In this document: piece by piece, positions 1 through 8,946 of the stretch
Position numbering within the stretch: position 1 is the first letter of the stretch
How the letters are laid out: each line of letters opens with the position of its first letter
Assembly (NCBI GenBank): GCA_036501025.1
Contig: DASYBB010000060.1
Span: 1 to 64,000, forward strand
Source of the DNA: DASUBV01 sp036501025
Lineage (GTDB): Bacteria > Actinomycetota > Actinomycetes > Streptosporangiales > Streptosporangiaceae
Direction of reading: 5' to 3'
Length of the DNA: 64,000 nt
Notes under the pieces: model-generated
What the model saw: only the letters and a program-made list of their open reading frames with translations
What the model was told of the DNA's origin: nothing
Database searches by the model: none
Translations under genes and position numbers: made by a program

Positions 1-2
1 GC

Positions 3-218
3 ACGTACGGGTTCACCGGCCGCGCGCTGCTGCACACGCTGTGCGGGTCGAACCCGGCCCGGTTCCTGTCCATGTCCGGGCGGTTCACCCGGCCGGTTCT
101 GCCCGGCGACACGCTGGTGGTGTCGATCTGGCGCGAGGACGACGGCGCCGCGCAGTTCCGGACCGCGACCGAGGACGGGACCGTGGTCATCGACCGCGGC
201 CAGACGCGGTTCGCGTAG
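3..218 (+). CDS. MaoC-like dehydratase, C-terminal fragment
   Basis: Only the last 71 codons lie in the window; the gene begins upstream. The visible part opens with TYGFTGRALLH, typical of the end of MaoC / (R)-specific enoyl-CoA hydratase hotdog domains, and has the later SGRFTRPVLPGDTL block of that fold. Family role: hydration of 2-enoyl-CoA esters in beta-oxidation-like pathways. The stop codon overlaps the GTG start of the thiolase-like gene by one base, so the two are cotranscribed and probably act in the same acyl-CoA pathway. The catalytic Asp/His motif would lie in the missing part and cannot be checked. Confidence 0.8.
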   Translation, partial: TYGFTGRALLHTLCGSNPARFLSMSGRFTRPVLPGDTLVVSIWREDDGAAQFRTATEDGTVVIDRGQTRFA

Positions 219-1402
219 TGGCGCCCGCGGCCGCGGCGATCGCGGGCATCCACGAGTTCCCCGGCCGGATCGCGGGCGGACTGAGCCCGCTGCAGATCAA
301 GGCCGAGTGCGCCGCGAAGGCGCTGGAGGACGCTGGGCTGACCTGGTCCGACGTCGACGCCGTGTACGACGCGAGCGAGGCGGGCCCGATGCAGGGGCTG
401 ACGATCGCCGAGTATTTCGGTGTCACCCCGCGGGTGGTCGACACCACGGCCGTCGGCGGCAGCTCGTACGAGTTCCACGCCGCGCACGCTGCCCGGGACA
501 TCGCCGCGAGCCAGGCCAGCGTCGCGCTGCTCACGTACGGGTCGACGGCGCACAGCGATTCGCGGGCCATCGGCACCGGGCCCCGCCCCCCGGCCGGGCC
601 GCATCCCGCCTACAACATGGAGCGGCCCTACGGGCTGACCCTGATCGGGAACTACGCGCTGGTGGCCAGGCGGCACATGGCGCAGTACGGCACCACGCCC
701 GAGCAGCTGGCCGGGATCGCGGTCACCACCCGCAGGCACGCCACCCGCAACCCGCAGGCCGTGGCCGGGCTGGCCGGCATCGGCATCAGGAACCACGGCG
801 AGATCACCGTCGATGACGTGCTCGGCTCCCGGCTGATCGCCGACCCGCTGCACCTGCTGGAGTGCTGCATCGTGTCCGACGGGGGAGGGGCGGTGGTGAT
901 CGTGTCACCGGCTGTGGCCACCGGGATCCGGCCGCCGCCCGTGTGGATCCTCGGCACCGGCGAGGCCGTCGGGTACCCCGGCTACGGCGCCGACATCACC
1001 ACGACCGCCGCGGTCAGGTCGGGGACCGAGGCGTTCGGCCGGGCGGGCGTGCGGCCCGGAGAGATCGACATCGCGATGATCTACGACTCGTTCACGATCA
1101 CCGTGCTGACCATCCTGGAGGATCTTGGTTTCGCCAAGAAGGGCGAGGGCGGGGCGCTCGCGGCCAGCGGCTGCCTGGCGTTTGACCAGCCCGGCGGGCC
1201 CGCGCTCAACACCGACGGCGGCGGCCTGTCGTCTAACCACCCCGGCATGCGCGGGATCTTCCTGCTCATCGAGGCCACCCGGCAGCTGCGCGGCGAGTCC
1301 ACGGCCCAGGTCCCCGGCGCCCGCCTGGCCGTGGCGCACGGGAACGGCGGCCTGCTCGGCACCAGGCACGCGGCCGCCACGATCGTCCTGGGCAGGGACT
1401 AA
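218..1402 (+). CDS. Thiolase-like protein of the Ltp/SCP-x family, lacking the nucleophilic Cys
   Basis: A 394-residue thiolase-fold protein. The GTG at 218 is chosen because it overlaps the upstream stop and the protein then begins directly with the thiolase core. The N-terminal nucleophile loop reads AVGGSSYEF (about 79-87), with Gly/Ser where condensing thiolases carry the CxSG cysteine. The C-terminal half keeps MIYDSFT (288-294), SSNHPGM and AHGNGG (374-379). This pattern fits Ltp2-type retro-aldolases of steroid side-chain degradation, which use a DUF35 partner, rather than a true acetyl-CoA acetyltransferase. The DUF35 gene follows with a TAATG overlap. Aldolase function is inferred from the missing Cys and the partner; a plain lipid-transfer thiolase remains possible. 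Confidence 0.85.
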   Translation: MAPAAAAIAGIHEFPGRIAGGLSPLQIKAECAAKALEDAGLTWSDVDAVYDASEAGPMQGLTIAEYFGVTPRVVDTTAVGGSSYEFHAAHAARDIAASQASVALLTYGSTAHSDSRAIGTGPRPPAGPHPAYNMERPYGLTLIGNYALVARRHMAQYGTTPEQLAGIAVTTRRHATRNPQAVAGLAGIGIRNHGEITVDDVLGSRLIADPLHLLECCIVSDGGGAVVIVSPAVATGIRPPPVWILGTGEAVGYPGYGADITTTAAVRSGTEAFGRAGVRPGEIDIAMIYDSFTITVLTILEDLGFAKKGEGGALAASGCLAFDQPGGPALNTDGGGLSSNHPGMRGIFLLIEATRQLRGESTAQVPGARLAVAHGNGGLLGTRHAAATIVLGRD

Positions 1403-1809
1403 TGACCGAGTCGCCGCAGCGCCCGCTGCCGCAGTTCCCCGAGCCCGATACCGAGGCGTTCTGGGCCGCGACCGCCGGCCACCGGCTGACCTATCAGGTG
1501 TGCCGCGAGTGCGGACAGGTCGTGTTCTACCCGCGGCGGCACTGCCCCGGCTGCCTGCACGGCCACCTGGAGCAGCGGGACTCGGCCGGGAGCGGCACCG
1601 TGTACACGTTCACGGTCATCCGGCAGAACGGGCATCCGTACTTCCGGACCCGCGTGCCGTACCTGGTCGGCGTGATCGACCTGGACGAGGGGTTCCGGAT
1701 GGTGGCCGAGATCGACGCCGCCCCGGACCTGGTGCAGGTGGACCAGCGCGTGACCGTGGACTGGGAGGATCACGACGGGCTGAGCGTTCCGGTATTCCGG
1801 CCCGCCTGA
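1402..1809 (+). CDS. Zn-ribbon / OB-fold DUF35 protein, partner of the thiolase-like protein
   Basis: A 135-residue protein with a rubredoxin-like zinc ribbon (C34-x2-C37 and C48-x2-C51) followed by an OB-fold (about 60-130, with YTFTVIRQNGHPYF and VPYLVGVIDLDEG). These proteins form complexes with Ltp2-type thiolases or acyl-CoA hydratases and are thought to bind the CoA tail. The start overlaps the thiolase stop (TAATG), which implies coupled translation and equal amounts. Together with the MaoC fragment this makes a hydratase-aldolase unit for shortening acyl-CoA side chains. The family assignment is solid; the substrate is unknown. Confidence 0.88.
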   Translation: MTESPQRPLPQFPEPDTEAFWAATAGHRLTYQVCRECGQVVFYPRRHCPGCLHGHLEQRDSAGSGTVYTFTVIRQNGHPYFRTRVPYLVGVIDLDEGFRMVAEIDAAPDLVQVDQRVTVDWEDHDGLSVPVFRPA

Positions 1810-1861
1810 CACGAGAAAGGCGATCTGGCCGGCGGTAATCCGCGCAACCGCAGAAAGCGTC

Positions 1862-2512
1862 AAGACGAACGAGATCCCGATGATCATTCCGCTGCTGGAC
1901 GGCGTGAACCTGGACCGGGCCGTCGTGACGGCCGATGCCCTGCATTGCCAGCGCGCCAACGGCGGACTACCTGCACGGGCGCGGCGCGGACTTCATCTTG
2001 CCGGCCAAAGACAACCAGCCCCGCCTGTTCGATGCCCAGGACGCCCTGCCCTGGCGCGACGTCCCAGTCGCCCACGCCGCCACCGACCGCGGCCGTGGCC
2101 GGATCGAAACCCGCACCATCCAGCTCAAGGACGCGCCCGGCGACCTGCCGTTTCCCGCACGTCAGCCAGGCCTACCTGATCGAGCGGCACGTCACCGCCC
2201 TGGACGGCACGCCGCTGTCCGGCATCGCCGCGCTCGGCGTCATCAGCCTGGACGCCACCCGCGCCAGCCCCCCGGCCATCGCCCCCCTGGTCCGCGGCCA
2301 GTGGGCGATCGAGTCCCTGCACTGGCTCCGCGACACCCTCTACCGCGAAGACAACTCCACCGTCCGCACCCGCTCCGGGCCACGGGCCACGGCCACTTTG
2401 AGGAACCTCGCCGTCGGAGCCCTCCACCTGGCCGGGCGGCACGACACCACCGAAGCCGCCCGCTGGGCCAGCCGCAACATGGGCCGGCCCTTCACCATTC
2501 TTGGACTCACAT
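1862..2512 (+). pseudogene. Decayed ISAs1-family transposase (C-terminal half, two frameshifts)
   Basis: Three reading frames in succession give the catalytic C-terminal half of an ISAs1-family DDE transposase. KTNEIPMIIPLLDGV and VVTADALHCQR lie in one frame to about 1955. DYLHGRGADFILPAKDNQP through RGRIETRTIQL lie in the next frame to about 2155. HVSQAYLIERH through RGQWAIESLHWLRD and ATLRNLAVGALHL lie in the third. The N-terminal half is missing. No terminal inverted repeats or target duplication were found, so this is a relic that cannot move. It separates the acyl-CoA operon from the next gene. Confidence 0.85.
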
Positions 2513-2687
2513 CACGATCATTACTACGGCCGTGGGCAACCGCTCGCAAGGGGCAGGGCAGGAAGTTGGACAGTACCAGGAGCGATGCCAGATAGTAGCC
2601 CCGATATCAAACGATGATCGGCCCGCGTCCGCGCCAGCCGCAGCCTCGCGTCGGTGCCGGCCGACACCCGGAAAGGAGTCGCCCACC

Positions 2688-3083
2688 ATGGCCGAGAGCG
2701 AACTGTTCGAGAGGGGCCTTCAGGCGCGGCGGGAGGTCCTGGGCGCTGAGTACGTCGACGCGAACCTCGCTGACGCCGACGAGTTCATGATGGCCTTCCA
2801 GCGCGTCGTGACTGAGTGGGCGTGGGGGTACGCGTGGAGCAGGCCAGGTCTCGATCGCAAGACACGGAGCATGCTGAACCTTGCGATCTTGACGGCGCTT
2901 GGGCGGCCCGACGAGCTGGGCATCTATGTGAAGGGCGCGGTCGCCACAGGCGTATCGGTCGAGGAGATCAAGGAGATATTGATCCACGCCACCGTGTACT
3001 GCGGCACACCAGCCGGGCGCCAGGCGTTCCGGGCAGCGCATGAGGCTCTCCTGGCCGAGGGCGTGTTGCGTCGTCCCAGCTGA
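2688..3083 (+). CDS. Carboxymuconolactone decarboxylase family protein
   Basis: A 131-residue single-domain protein of the CMD/AhpD-like fold, with FERGLQARREVLG at the start and the KTRSMLNLAILTALGR and EIKEILIHATVYCG blocks typical of PcaC. PcaC decarboxylates 4-carboxymuconolactone in the beta-ketoadipate pathway, and many homologues have other roles. The ATG at 2688 is preceded by GGAAAGGAG at a good distance, although the open frame runs far upstream through the transposase relic. Only one Cys lies in the CMD core region, so an AhpD-like CxxC peroxidase role is unlikely. No other aromatic-pathway gene lies nearby. Confidence 0.8.
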   Translation: MAESELFERGLQARREVLGAEYVDANLADADEFMMAFQRVVTEWAWGYAWSRPGLDRKTRSMLNLAILTALGRPDELGIYVKGAVATGVSVEEIKEILIHATVYCGTPAGRQAFRAAHEALLAEGVLRRPS

Positions 3084-3228
3084 GCGCCTGGAACCGAGGT
3101 CGTGCCATCACGTCACCACGGCCGTAGGAAGACACCTCGTATTACCGGGGGCTTCGCCTCACTTCATGATCAGGTCCGCCGAGGGAAGGAGATAGTGGCC
3201 GCGGCTGGCGTCAACTGGTTGTGGGTAG

Positions 3229-4392
3229 TCATTTGTGGGGGCTTGAATGGCGGCAGCTCCGGGCGACGGCGCGGACTTCGTCGATGAAGAGGGCCGGCTG
3301 TTCCCATGCGGCGAAGTGGCCGCCGTGACCGGGTTCGTTCCAGTACACGATGTTGGTGAAGCGGCGCTGGGCCTGGCGGCGGGAGGGTCGCGGTACTTCT
3401 TTGGGGAAGATGCTGCATCCGGCCGGGACGGTGATGGTGTCGCCGGCGGCGGTGGTGAACCATTCAGTGACCTGAGCGATGCTCTCCCAGTACAGCCGGG
3501 CGGAGGAGGCGCCGGTACCGGTCAGCCAGTACAGGGTGATGTTGTCCAGCACCTGGTCGGCGGTGAGGACCTGACTGAGGTCGCCTGGGTGGTCGGCCCA
3601 GGCCCACAGCTTCTCCGCGATCCAGGCGCACAGGCCGGCGGGCGAGTCCAGCAGCGAGTAGCCGATCGTCTGGGGCCGGGTGCCCTGCTCGGCCGAATAG
3701 CCCGACCCGGTCCGGGTGCGCTCGTCGAGGTCGGCCAGTGCGGTGCGCTCGGCCGCGGTGAGGTCGGCGGCGCCCCGGTCGGGCGGGGCCAGCGGCGGGA
3801 TGAGGTGAATGCCCAGCAGCCGGCCCGGCTGCTGCAGGGCCAGGCTGGTGGACACGCTGGTGCCCCAGTCGCTGCCCAGGGCCAGGAATCGCTCGTATCC
3901 CAGCCGGGTCATCAGCTCGGCCCAGGCCCGGGCGATGCGGTGCACGTCCCACCCGGCCGCGGCCGGCCTGCCGCTGAAGCCGTAGCCCGGCAGTGACGGG
4001 ACGACCAGGTGGAACGCGTCGCCCCCGGCGCCCGGGTCAGCGAGCGGCCGCAGGGCCCGCTCGAACTCCAGGAACGAGCCGGGCCAGCCGTGGGTCATGA
4101 TCAGCGGGGTCGCGGCCGGGTCCGGCGAGCGGACGTGCAGGAAGTGCACGCGCAGGCCGTCGATGCGGGTCGTGAACTGCGGGATCGCGTTCAGCCGGGC
4201 CTGCGCCGCCCGCCAGTCGTAGGGGCCGGCCCAGTAGCGGCACAGGTCCTGCAGGTAGGCCAGCGGGACACCCTGCGACCAGTCATCCACCGTCTCGCGC
4301 TCGGGCCACCGGGTGTGCCGCAGCCGGGCCCGGAGGTCCTCCAGCGCGGCCGCAGCGGTGTCGATCAGGAACGGCTCGATCCGGTCCGGCAT
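3229..4392 (-). CDS. Epoxide hydrolase, EHN domain type
   Basis: A 387-residue alpha/beta hydrolase with an N-terminal EHN lid domain (IEPFLIDTAAAALEDLRARL, then DDWSQGVPLAYLQDLCRYW). The oxyanion motif HGWPGS is at 101-106, the nucleophile Asp175 in ALGSDWGTS, and the catalytic His near 359 in GHGGHFAAWEQP. It should hydrolyse epoxides to diols by way of an alkyl-enzyme ester. Length and order match microsomal/juvenile-hormone-type bacterial epoxide hydrolases. It is monocistronic, with 145 bp without an evident gene before the upstream convergent gene. The physiological epoxide cannot be told from the sequence. Confidence 0.88.
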   Translation of the reverse strand: MPDRIEPFLIDTAAAALEDLRARLRHTRWPERETVDDWSQGVPLAYLQDLCRYWAGPYDWRAAQARLNAIPQFTTRIDGLRVHFLHVRSPDPAATPLIMTHGWPGSFLEFERALRPLADPGAGGDAFHLVVPSLPGYGFSGRPAAAGWDVHRIARAWAELMTRLGYERFLALGSDWGTSVSTSLALQQPGRLLGIHLIPPLAPPDRGAADLTAAERTALADLDERTRTGSGYSAEQGTRPQTIGYSLLDSPAGLCAWIAEKLWAWADHPGDLSQVLTADQVLDNITLYWLTGTGASSARLYWESIAQVTEWFTTAAGDTITVPAGCSIFPKEVPRPSRRQAQRRFTNIVYWNEPGHGGHFAAWEQPALFIDEVRAVARSCRHSSPHK

Positions 4393-4499
4393 GCCCTCAG
4401 TATCCCAGCCGGGTTGACCTCAATCGCGGTTGAGGTCTCATGCTGTCCCGGTACGGCACTGGCCGGCCAGCCGGCCGCGGGCGGAAAGGTGGCTATCAG

Positions 4500-4961
4500 G
4501 TGGCTGACCCTGGCTTCGACATCGACGAGTTCCTGGCCCGGCCGCTGACCGCCCGGGTCGCGACGAACGGCCCGACCGTCCGCCCTGTCTGGTTCCTGTG
4601 GGAGGGCGGTGCGTTCTGGATCCTCACCGGCCCGTGGGCGCGGCTGCTGAGCCGGGTGGCGGCGGACCCGGCGCTCGCCCTGGTGGTGGACGAGTGCGAC
4701 CTGCGCACCGGGCGGGTCCGGCAGGTCATCGCGCGCGGCCGCGCGGAGGTGCGGGGGTTCGACGTGCCGCGGGGCCGCCGCAAGCTGACCCGCTACCTCG
4801 GCCCCGACGAGGACCGCTGGGACCGGCGGTTCCGCCGCTACCTGCAGGACGACCCGGAGCAGAAGGGCACCGTCTGGCTGCGCCTGGTCCCGGCCTCGCT
4901 GGTGGCGAGGGACCTCAGCTACGACGCCACCGTTCCGGGAGAAGGGGCCGAGGGTGGATAA
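4500..4961 (+). CDS. Pyridoxamine 5'-phosphate oxidase-like (flavin split-barrel) protein
   Basis: A 153-residue protein with the split-barrel FMN/F420-binding fold: an early DEFLARPLTARVATNGPTVR strand pair, then VRPVWFLWEGGAFWILT and a late TVWLRLVPASL strand. Such actinobacterial proteins are F420- or flavin-dependent reductases or binding proteins of unknown substrate. The GTG at 4500 is chosen because GGAAAGG lies about 11 bases upstream and the fold starts immediately; the open frame extends to 4440. It faces the ABC transporter operon tail to tail with a 10-bp gap. Confidence 0.75.
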   Translation: MADPGFDIDEFLARPLTARVATNGPTVRPVWFLWEGGAFWILTGPWARLLSRVAADPALALVVDECDLRTGRVRQVIARGRAEVRGFDVPRGRRKLTRYLGPDEDRWDRRFRRYLQDDPEQKGTVWLRLVPASLVARDLSYDATVPGEGAEGG

Positions 4962-4971
4962 GAAGGTGGGT

Positions 4972-6018
4972 CTACCGTTCGCGCAGGGCGGCGCTGATGT
5001 CAGGCGCGCGGCCGTCCGCGCCGATCAGGTGGCAGGCGGCCAGGTGCCCGGCGCCGGTGACGTCGCGCAGCGGCGGGACCGACTCCGCGCACGACGGGAG
5101 GTCGGCCACCGGGCACCGGGTGTGGAAGCGGCAGCCCGGCGGCGGGTGCGCGGGGTTGGGCAGCTCGCCGGTCAGCACGATGCGCTGCCGGGATCGCTGC
5201 AGGCCCGGGTCGGGGATCGGGGCGGCGGACAGCAGCGACTGGGTGTAGGGGTGCCGGGGTCCCCGGAAGATATCGTCACGGGCGCCGTTCTCGGCGATCA
5301 GGCCCAGGTACATGACCAGCACCCGGTCGCAGACGACCTCCACCGCGCCGAGATCGTGGGCGACGAACAGGCAGGCGAAGCCCATGTCCCGCTGCAGTTC
5401 CAGGATGAGGTTGAGGACGGCGGCCTGGACGGACACGTCCAGGGCCGACACCGGCTCGTCGGCGATCAGCAGGCTCGGCTCCAGCACCAGCGAGCGGGCC
5501 AGGCCCACCCGCTGGCGCTGGCCGCCGGACAGCTCGTGGGGGTACCGGTGCCGGACGTCGCGGGCCAGGCCGACGCGGTCCAGCATCCGGGCGATGCGGT
5601 CCTGGCGCCCCCGGCCCCGCTCGACGCCGTGCATGGCCAGCGGCTCGCCGACCAGGCCCTCGACCTGCTGGCGGGGGTCGAGCGAGGAGTAGGGGTCCTG
5701 GAAGACCATGTGGATGTCGCGGCGGACCGGGCGCAGCCGGCGACGGGACAGGTGCGCGATGTCGGTCCCGCGCAGCAGGATCTCCCCGCTGGTCGGCTCG
5801 AGCAGCCGGACCAGGCACCGCGCGATCGTCGACTTGCCGGAGCCGGACTCGCCGACCAGGCCGAGGATCTCGCCGCTGGCAATGGCGAAGTCCACGCCGT
5901 CCACGGCATGGACCACTCCCCCGCCGCGGGACCGGGGGATCCGGAAGTGCTTCTGCAGGCCGCGCACCTCCAGCAGCGGCGCCGGGACCCCGGCCGCGCG
6001 GGCCGCGGGGGCGGTCAC
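4972..6018 (-). CDS. Oligopeptide/dipeptide-type ABC importer ATPase (OppF/DppF-like)
   Basis: A 348-residue ATPase, last gene of the first five-gene importer operon (10545 to 4972). It shows Walker A GESGSGKST (about 56-64), signature LSGGQRQR, Walker B LLIADEP and a C-terminal oligopeptide-transporter extension with RHPYTQSLLSAAPIP and the Cys-rich CRFHTRCP region, which can hold an Fe-S cluster in this subfamily. It pairs with the OppD-like ATPase, whose stop overlaps its start by 4 bases. The cytoplasmic dimer would drive uptake by the two permeases upstream. Confidence 0.92.
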   Translation of the reverse strand: MTAPAARAAGVPAPLLEVRGLQKHFRIPRSRGGGVVHAVDGVDFAIASGEILGLVGESGSGKSTIARCLVRLLEPTSGEILLRGTDIAHLSRRRLRPVRRDIHMVFQDPYSSLDPRQQVEGLVGEPLAMHGVERGRGRQDRIARMLDRVGLARDVRHRYPHELSGGQRQRVGLARSLVLEPSLLIADEPVSALDVSVQAAVLNLILELQRDMGFACLFVAHDLGAVEVVCDRVLVMYLGLIAENGARDDIFRGPRHPYTQSLLSAAPIPDPGLQRSRQRIVLTGELPNPAHPPPGCRFHTRCPVADLPSCAESVPPLRDVTGAGHLAACHLIGADGRAPDISAALRER

Positions 6019-7025
6019 CGGGCGCCGCCCGGGGCCGCCGGGCGCGCGGCGGCCGCGGCCGGGTGAAAGCAGGCGGCATGATGACCGGGCCGGACTTCAT
6101 CCCAGCCGGGAACCTGCGACCGGCACGTGTCGTCGGCGCGCGCGCAGCGCGGCGCGAAGACGCAGCAGTCCGGGGCCGCGCGCATGGTCGGCACCACGCC
6201 GGGAATCTCGTGCAGCGTCATCCGCTGCCCGGCGGCCAGCAGGTCCGGGCGCGGCACGGCGGCCAGCAGGCCGGCCGTGTAGGGGTGCTGCGGGCCGGCG
6301 AACAGCTCGGCCGCGGCGGCCGCCTCGACCCGGTGGCCGGCGTACATGACCTCGACCCGGTCCGCGATGTCGGCCACCACGCCCAGGTCGTGGGTGATCA
6401 GGATCATCGCCATCGCGAACTCCTGGCGCAGGTCCCGCAGGACGTCCAGGATCTGGGCCTGGATGGTGACATCGAGCGCCGTGGTGGGCTCGTCGGCGAT
6501 CAGCAGCCGGGGGCTGCAGGCAATCGCCATCGCGATCATCACCCGCTGCCGCATGCCACCCGAGAGCTGATGCGGGTACTCCCGGAGGCGGCTGGCGCCG
6601 CCGGGGATCCGGACCAGGTCCATCAGCTCGGCCGCGCGGGCCCGGGCCTGCCGCCGGTCCATCCCGGCGTGCTGCCGCAGCACCTCGGCGACCTGGAAGC
6701 CCACCGTGAAGGACGGGTTCAGCGAGGTCATCGGCTCCTGGAAGACCATCGACACGGCCTGGCCGCGGACATCGCGCATCTGCCTGCTGCCCAGCTCGGT
6801 CAGCTCGGTGCCGGCCAGCCGGATCGAGCCCCGCCGGACCGCGCCGCGCGGCAGCAGCCCCATGATGGCCAGGGCGGTCATCGACTTGCCGCAGCCGGAC
6901 TCGCCGACCAGCGCCAGCACCTCGCCGGAGGCCACCTGGAACGTCACTCCCGCGACGGCCACCACCGGCCCCTCGTCGGTGTTCAGGGTGACGGTCAGGT
7001 CCTCGACCTGAAGCTGCGGTTCCAC
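6015..7025 (-). CDS. Oligopeptide/dipeptide-type ABC importer ATPase (OppD/DppD-like)
   Basis: A 336-residue ATPase with Walker A GESGCGKS, signature LSGGMRQR, Walker B LLIADEPTTALD and a C-terminal extension with PHPYTAG-like HPYTAGLLAAVPRP and CCVFAPRCARADDTC. It starts with GTG two bases after the permease stop and overlaps the next ATPase by ATGA. The D-type signature (GGMRQRV) separates it from the F-type partner. Substrate class is set by the binding protein at 8947-10545 and is not evident. Confidence 0.92.
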   Translation of the reverse strand: MEPQLQVEDLTVTLNTDEGPVVAVAGVTFQVASGEVLALVGESGCGKSMTALAIMGLLPRGAVRRGSIRLAGTELTELGSRQMRDVRGQAVSMVFQEPMTSLNPSFTVGFQVAEVLRQHAGMDRRQARARAAELMDLVRIPGGASRLREYPHQLSGGMRQRVMIAMAIACSPRLLIADEPTTALDVTIQAQILDVLRDLRQEFAMAMILITHDLGVVADIADRVEVMYAGHRVEAAAAAELFAGPQHPYTAGLLAAVPRPDLLAAGQRMTLHEIPGVVPTMRAAPDCCVFAPRCARADDTCRSQVPGWDEVRPGHHAACFHPAAAAARPAAPGGAR

Positions 7026-7027
7026 TC

Positions 7028-7906
7028 TCAGCCCCGGGGGTCCAGCACGTCACGCAGCCCGTCGCCGAGCAGGTTGAACGACATCGTGGTCAGCGCGATG
7101 GCCAGGCCGGGGAACACGGCGAAGGTGGGCGCCTTGCTCAGGTAGCTCTGGGCCTCCGACAGCATCGAGCCCCAGTCCGCGGTCGGCGGCTGCACGCCCA
7201 GGCCCAGGAAGGACAGCACGGCGGCGCCGATGATGGCGCCGGGGATGGCCACGGTGACCTGGACCGACAGCGGGCTGATCATGTTGGGCAGCGCATGCCG
7301 GAACAGCACCGTGCGCAGGCCCGCCCCGTTGACGATCGCCGCGGCGACGTAGTCCTCCTCGCGGATGGCCAGCATCTCTCCCCGGCTGACCCGCAGGAAG
7401 ACCGGGATCAGGCCGACGGCCAGCGCGATCATGGCGTTGACCAGGGACGGGCCGAGGATGGCGGCCAGGCCGACGGCCAGGATGATGAACGGGAACGACA
7501 GGACCACGTCATTGACCCGCATGAACAGGCCGTCGACCCAGCCGCGGTAGTAGCCCGCCACGATGCCGATCGTGACGGCGATCACGGCCGCGATGGCGGT
7601 GGCCCCGACGCCCTCCAGGACCGACACCCGGGCGCCCCACAGGATGCGGGACAGGATGTCCCGGCCGAGGTCATCGGTGCCCAGCACGTGACCCGGCGAG
7701 AACGGCCCGGCCAGCACGTCGGTGTAGTGGACCTGCAGCGGGCCGTACGGCGAGATCCACGGCGCGGTGATCGCGACCAGTATCACCACCACGACGCCGG
7801 CCAGCCCGGCCACGGCCGGGGGCCGGCGAAGCAGGCGGCGCAGCGCCCGCCGTCCCTGCCGCCGGCCGGCCGGCGCGGTGTCGGTGATCACGGCGGTCAC
7901 GCTCAT
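7028..7906 (-). CDS. ABC importer permease (DppC-like)
   Basis: A 292-residue inner-membrane permease with an N-terminal OppC-type segment (RRLLRRPPAVAGLAGVVVV), the HVLGTDDLGRDILSRILWGAR motif region typical of DppC, about six membrane spans, and the cytoplasmic EAA-type loop (EEDYVAAAIVNGAGLRTVLF) that docks on the ATPases. It overlaps the DppB-like gene by 4 bases. It forms the channel heterodimer with that protein. Confidence 0.92.
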   Translation of the reverse strand: MSVTAVITDTAPAGRRQGRRALRRLLRRPPAVAGLAGVVVVILVAITAPWISPYGPLQVHYTDVLAGPFSPGHVLGTDDLGRDILSRILWGARVSVLEGVGATAIAAVIAVTIGIVAGYYRGWVDGLFMRVNDVVLSFPFIILAVGLAAILGPSLVNAMIALAVGLIPVFLRVSRGEMLAIREEDYVAAAIVNGAGLRTVLFRHALPNMISPLSVQVTVAIPGAIIGAAVLSFLGLGVQPPTADWGSMLSEAQSYLSKAPTFAVFPGLAIALTTMSFNLLGDGLRDVLDPRG

Positions 7907-8859
7907 TCAGCATCCCCTGTCACCCGGATACGCGGGTTCAGAATCGAGTAGGCGATATCGACCAGCACGTTCACCACGATGTAGCCCGTCGCCGTCAGCA
8001 GGACCACGCCCTCCAGGGTGGGATAGTCCCGGCTGAACACCGACTCCAGGGTGAGCTGGCCCAGGCCGGGCATGACGAAGATCTCCTCGGTGATCACCAC
8101 GCCGGAGATGAGCAGGCCGAGCTGCAGGCCCACGACCGTGACCACGGTCAGCACGCCGTTGCGCAGCGCGTGGACGCACAGGACCCGGAACTCGCTCATG
8201 CCCTTGGCCCGGGCGGTGCGCACGTAGTCGGCGCCGAGGGACTCCAGCAGGCCCGAGCGCAGCTGCCGCATGATCACCGCGGCCAGCCCGATCCCGACCA
8301 CGAACGCGGGCATGATCATGTGCTCGAGGTTGCCGAGCGGGCTCTGCAGGAACGGCACGAAGCCCGAGGCCGGCAGCCAGCTCAGGTGCACGGCGAACCC
8401 GGTGATCAGCAGCAGCCCCAGCCAGAAGCTGGGCACCGACAGGCCCAGCAGCGACACGGTCGTGACCGCGTAGTCGCTGACGGTGTTGCGGCGGGCCGCG
8501 GCGAGCACCCCGGCCGGGATGCCGACCGCGAAGGCCACCAGCAGCGCCAGGGCGGCCAGCTCGAAGGTGATCGGGATGCGCTGGGCCAGCTCGGCGCGCA
8601 CGGTCAGGCCGTTGGCGACCGACGTGCCGAGGTTCCCGCGCAGCACCTGGCCGATCCAGTCCGCGTACTGCACGGGCAGCGGCTTGTCCAGGCCGAACTC
8701 CGCGTTGATCACGGCCAGGATCTTCGGGCTGGCGTTCTCGCCGGACAGCGCGATGGCGGGACTGCCGGGCAGGGCGCGGATGCCGATGAAGACGACGATG
8801 GACGACAGCAGGAGCGTGAGCACCGAGGCGCCGAGGCGCCGCAGCACGTACCACCTCAC
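7903..8859 (-). CDS. ABC importer permease (DppB-like)
   Basis: A 318-residue permease. Its N-terminus (VRWYVLRRLGASVLTLLLSS) and the LPGSPAIALSGENAS and FGLDKPLPVQYADWI blocks are classic for DppB/OppB. An EAA-type loop (GADYVRTARAKGMSEFRVL) lies near residue 225 and about six membrane spans are visible. The start is a GTG at 8859 without a strong ribosome site. It lies 87 bp downstream of the binding-protein gene, and that gap holds only G+C-rich sequence. Confidence 0.9.
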   Translation of the reverse strand: MRWYVLRRLGASVLTLLLSSIVVFIGIRALPGSPAIALSGENASPKILAVINAEFGLDKPLPVQYADWIGQVLRGNLGTSVANGLTVRAELAQRIPITFELAALALLVAFAVGIPAGVLAAARRNTVSDYAVTTVSLLGLSVPSFWLGLLLITGFAVHLSWLPASGFVPFLQSPLGNLEHMIMPAFVVGIGLAAVIMRQLRSGLLESLGADYVRTARAKGMSEFRVLCVHALRNGVLTVVTVVGLQLGLLISGVVITEEIFVMPGLGQLTLESVFSRDYPTLEGVVLLTATGYIVVNVLVDIAYSILNPRIRVTGDAE

Positions 8860-8946
8860 GGGGTGCCCCGGCCACGGCCGCCGCGGCCCGGCCGGCGGGC
8901 GGCGCGGGCGGCGGCGGCATCGCGGGCGTGTTCCGTCACGGGCGGG

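Noticed and set aside
1810..2687. Complete, active insertion sequence
   Set aside because: No inverted terminal repeats or target duplication, the N-terminal half is missing and the frame is shifted twice.
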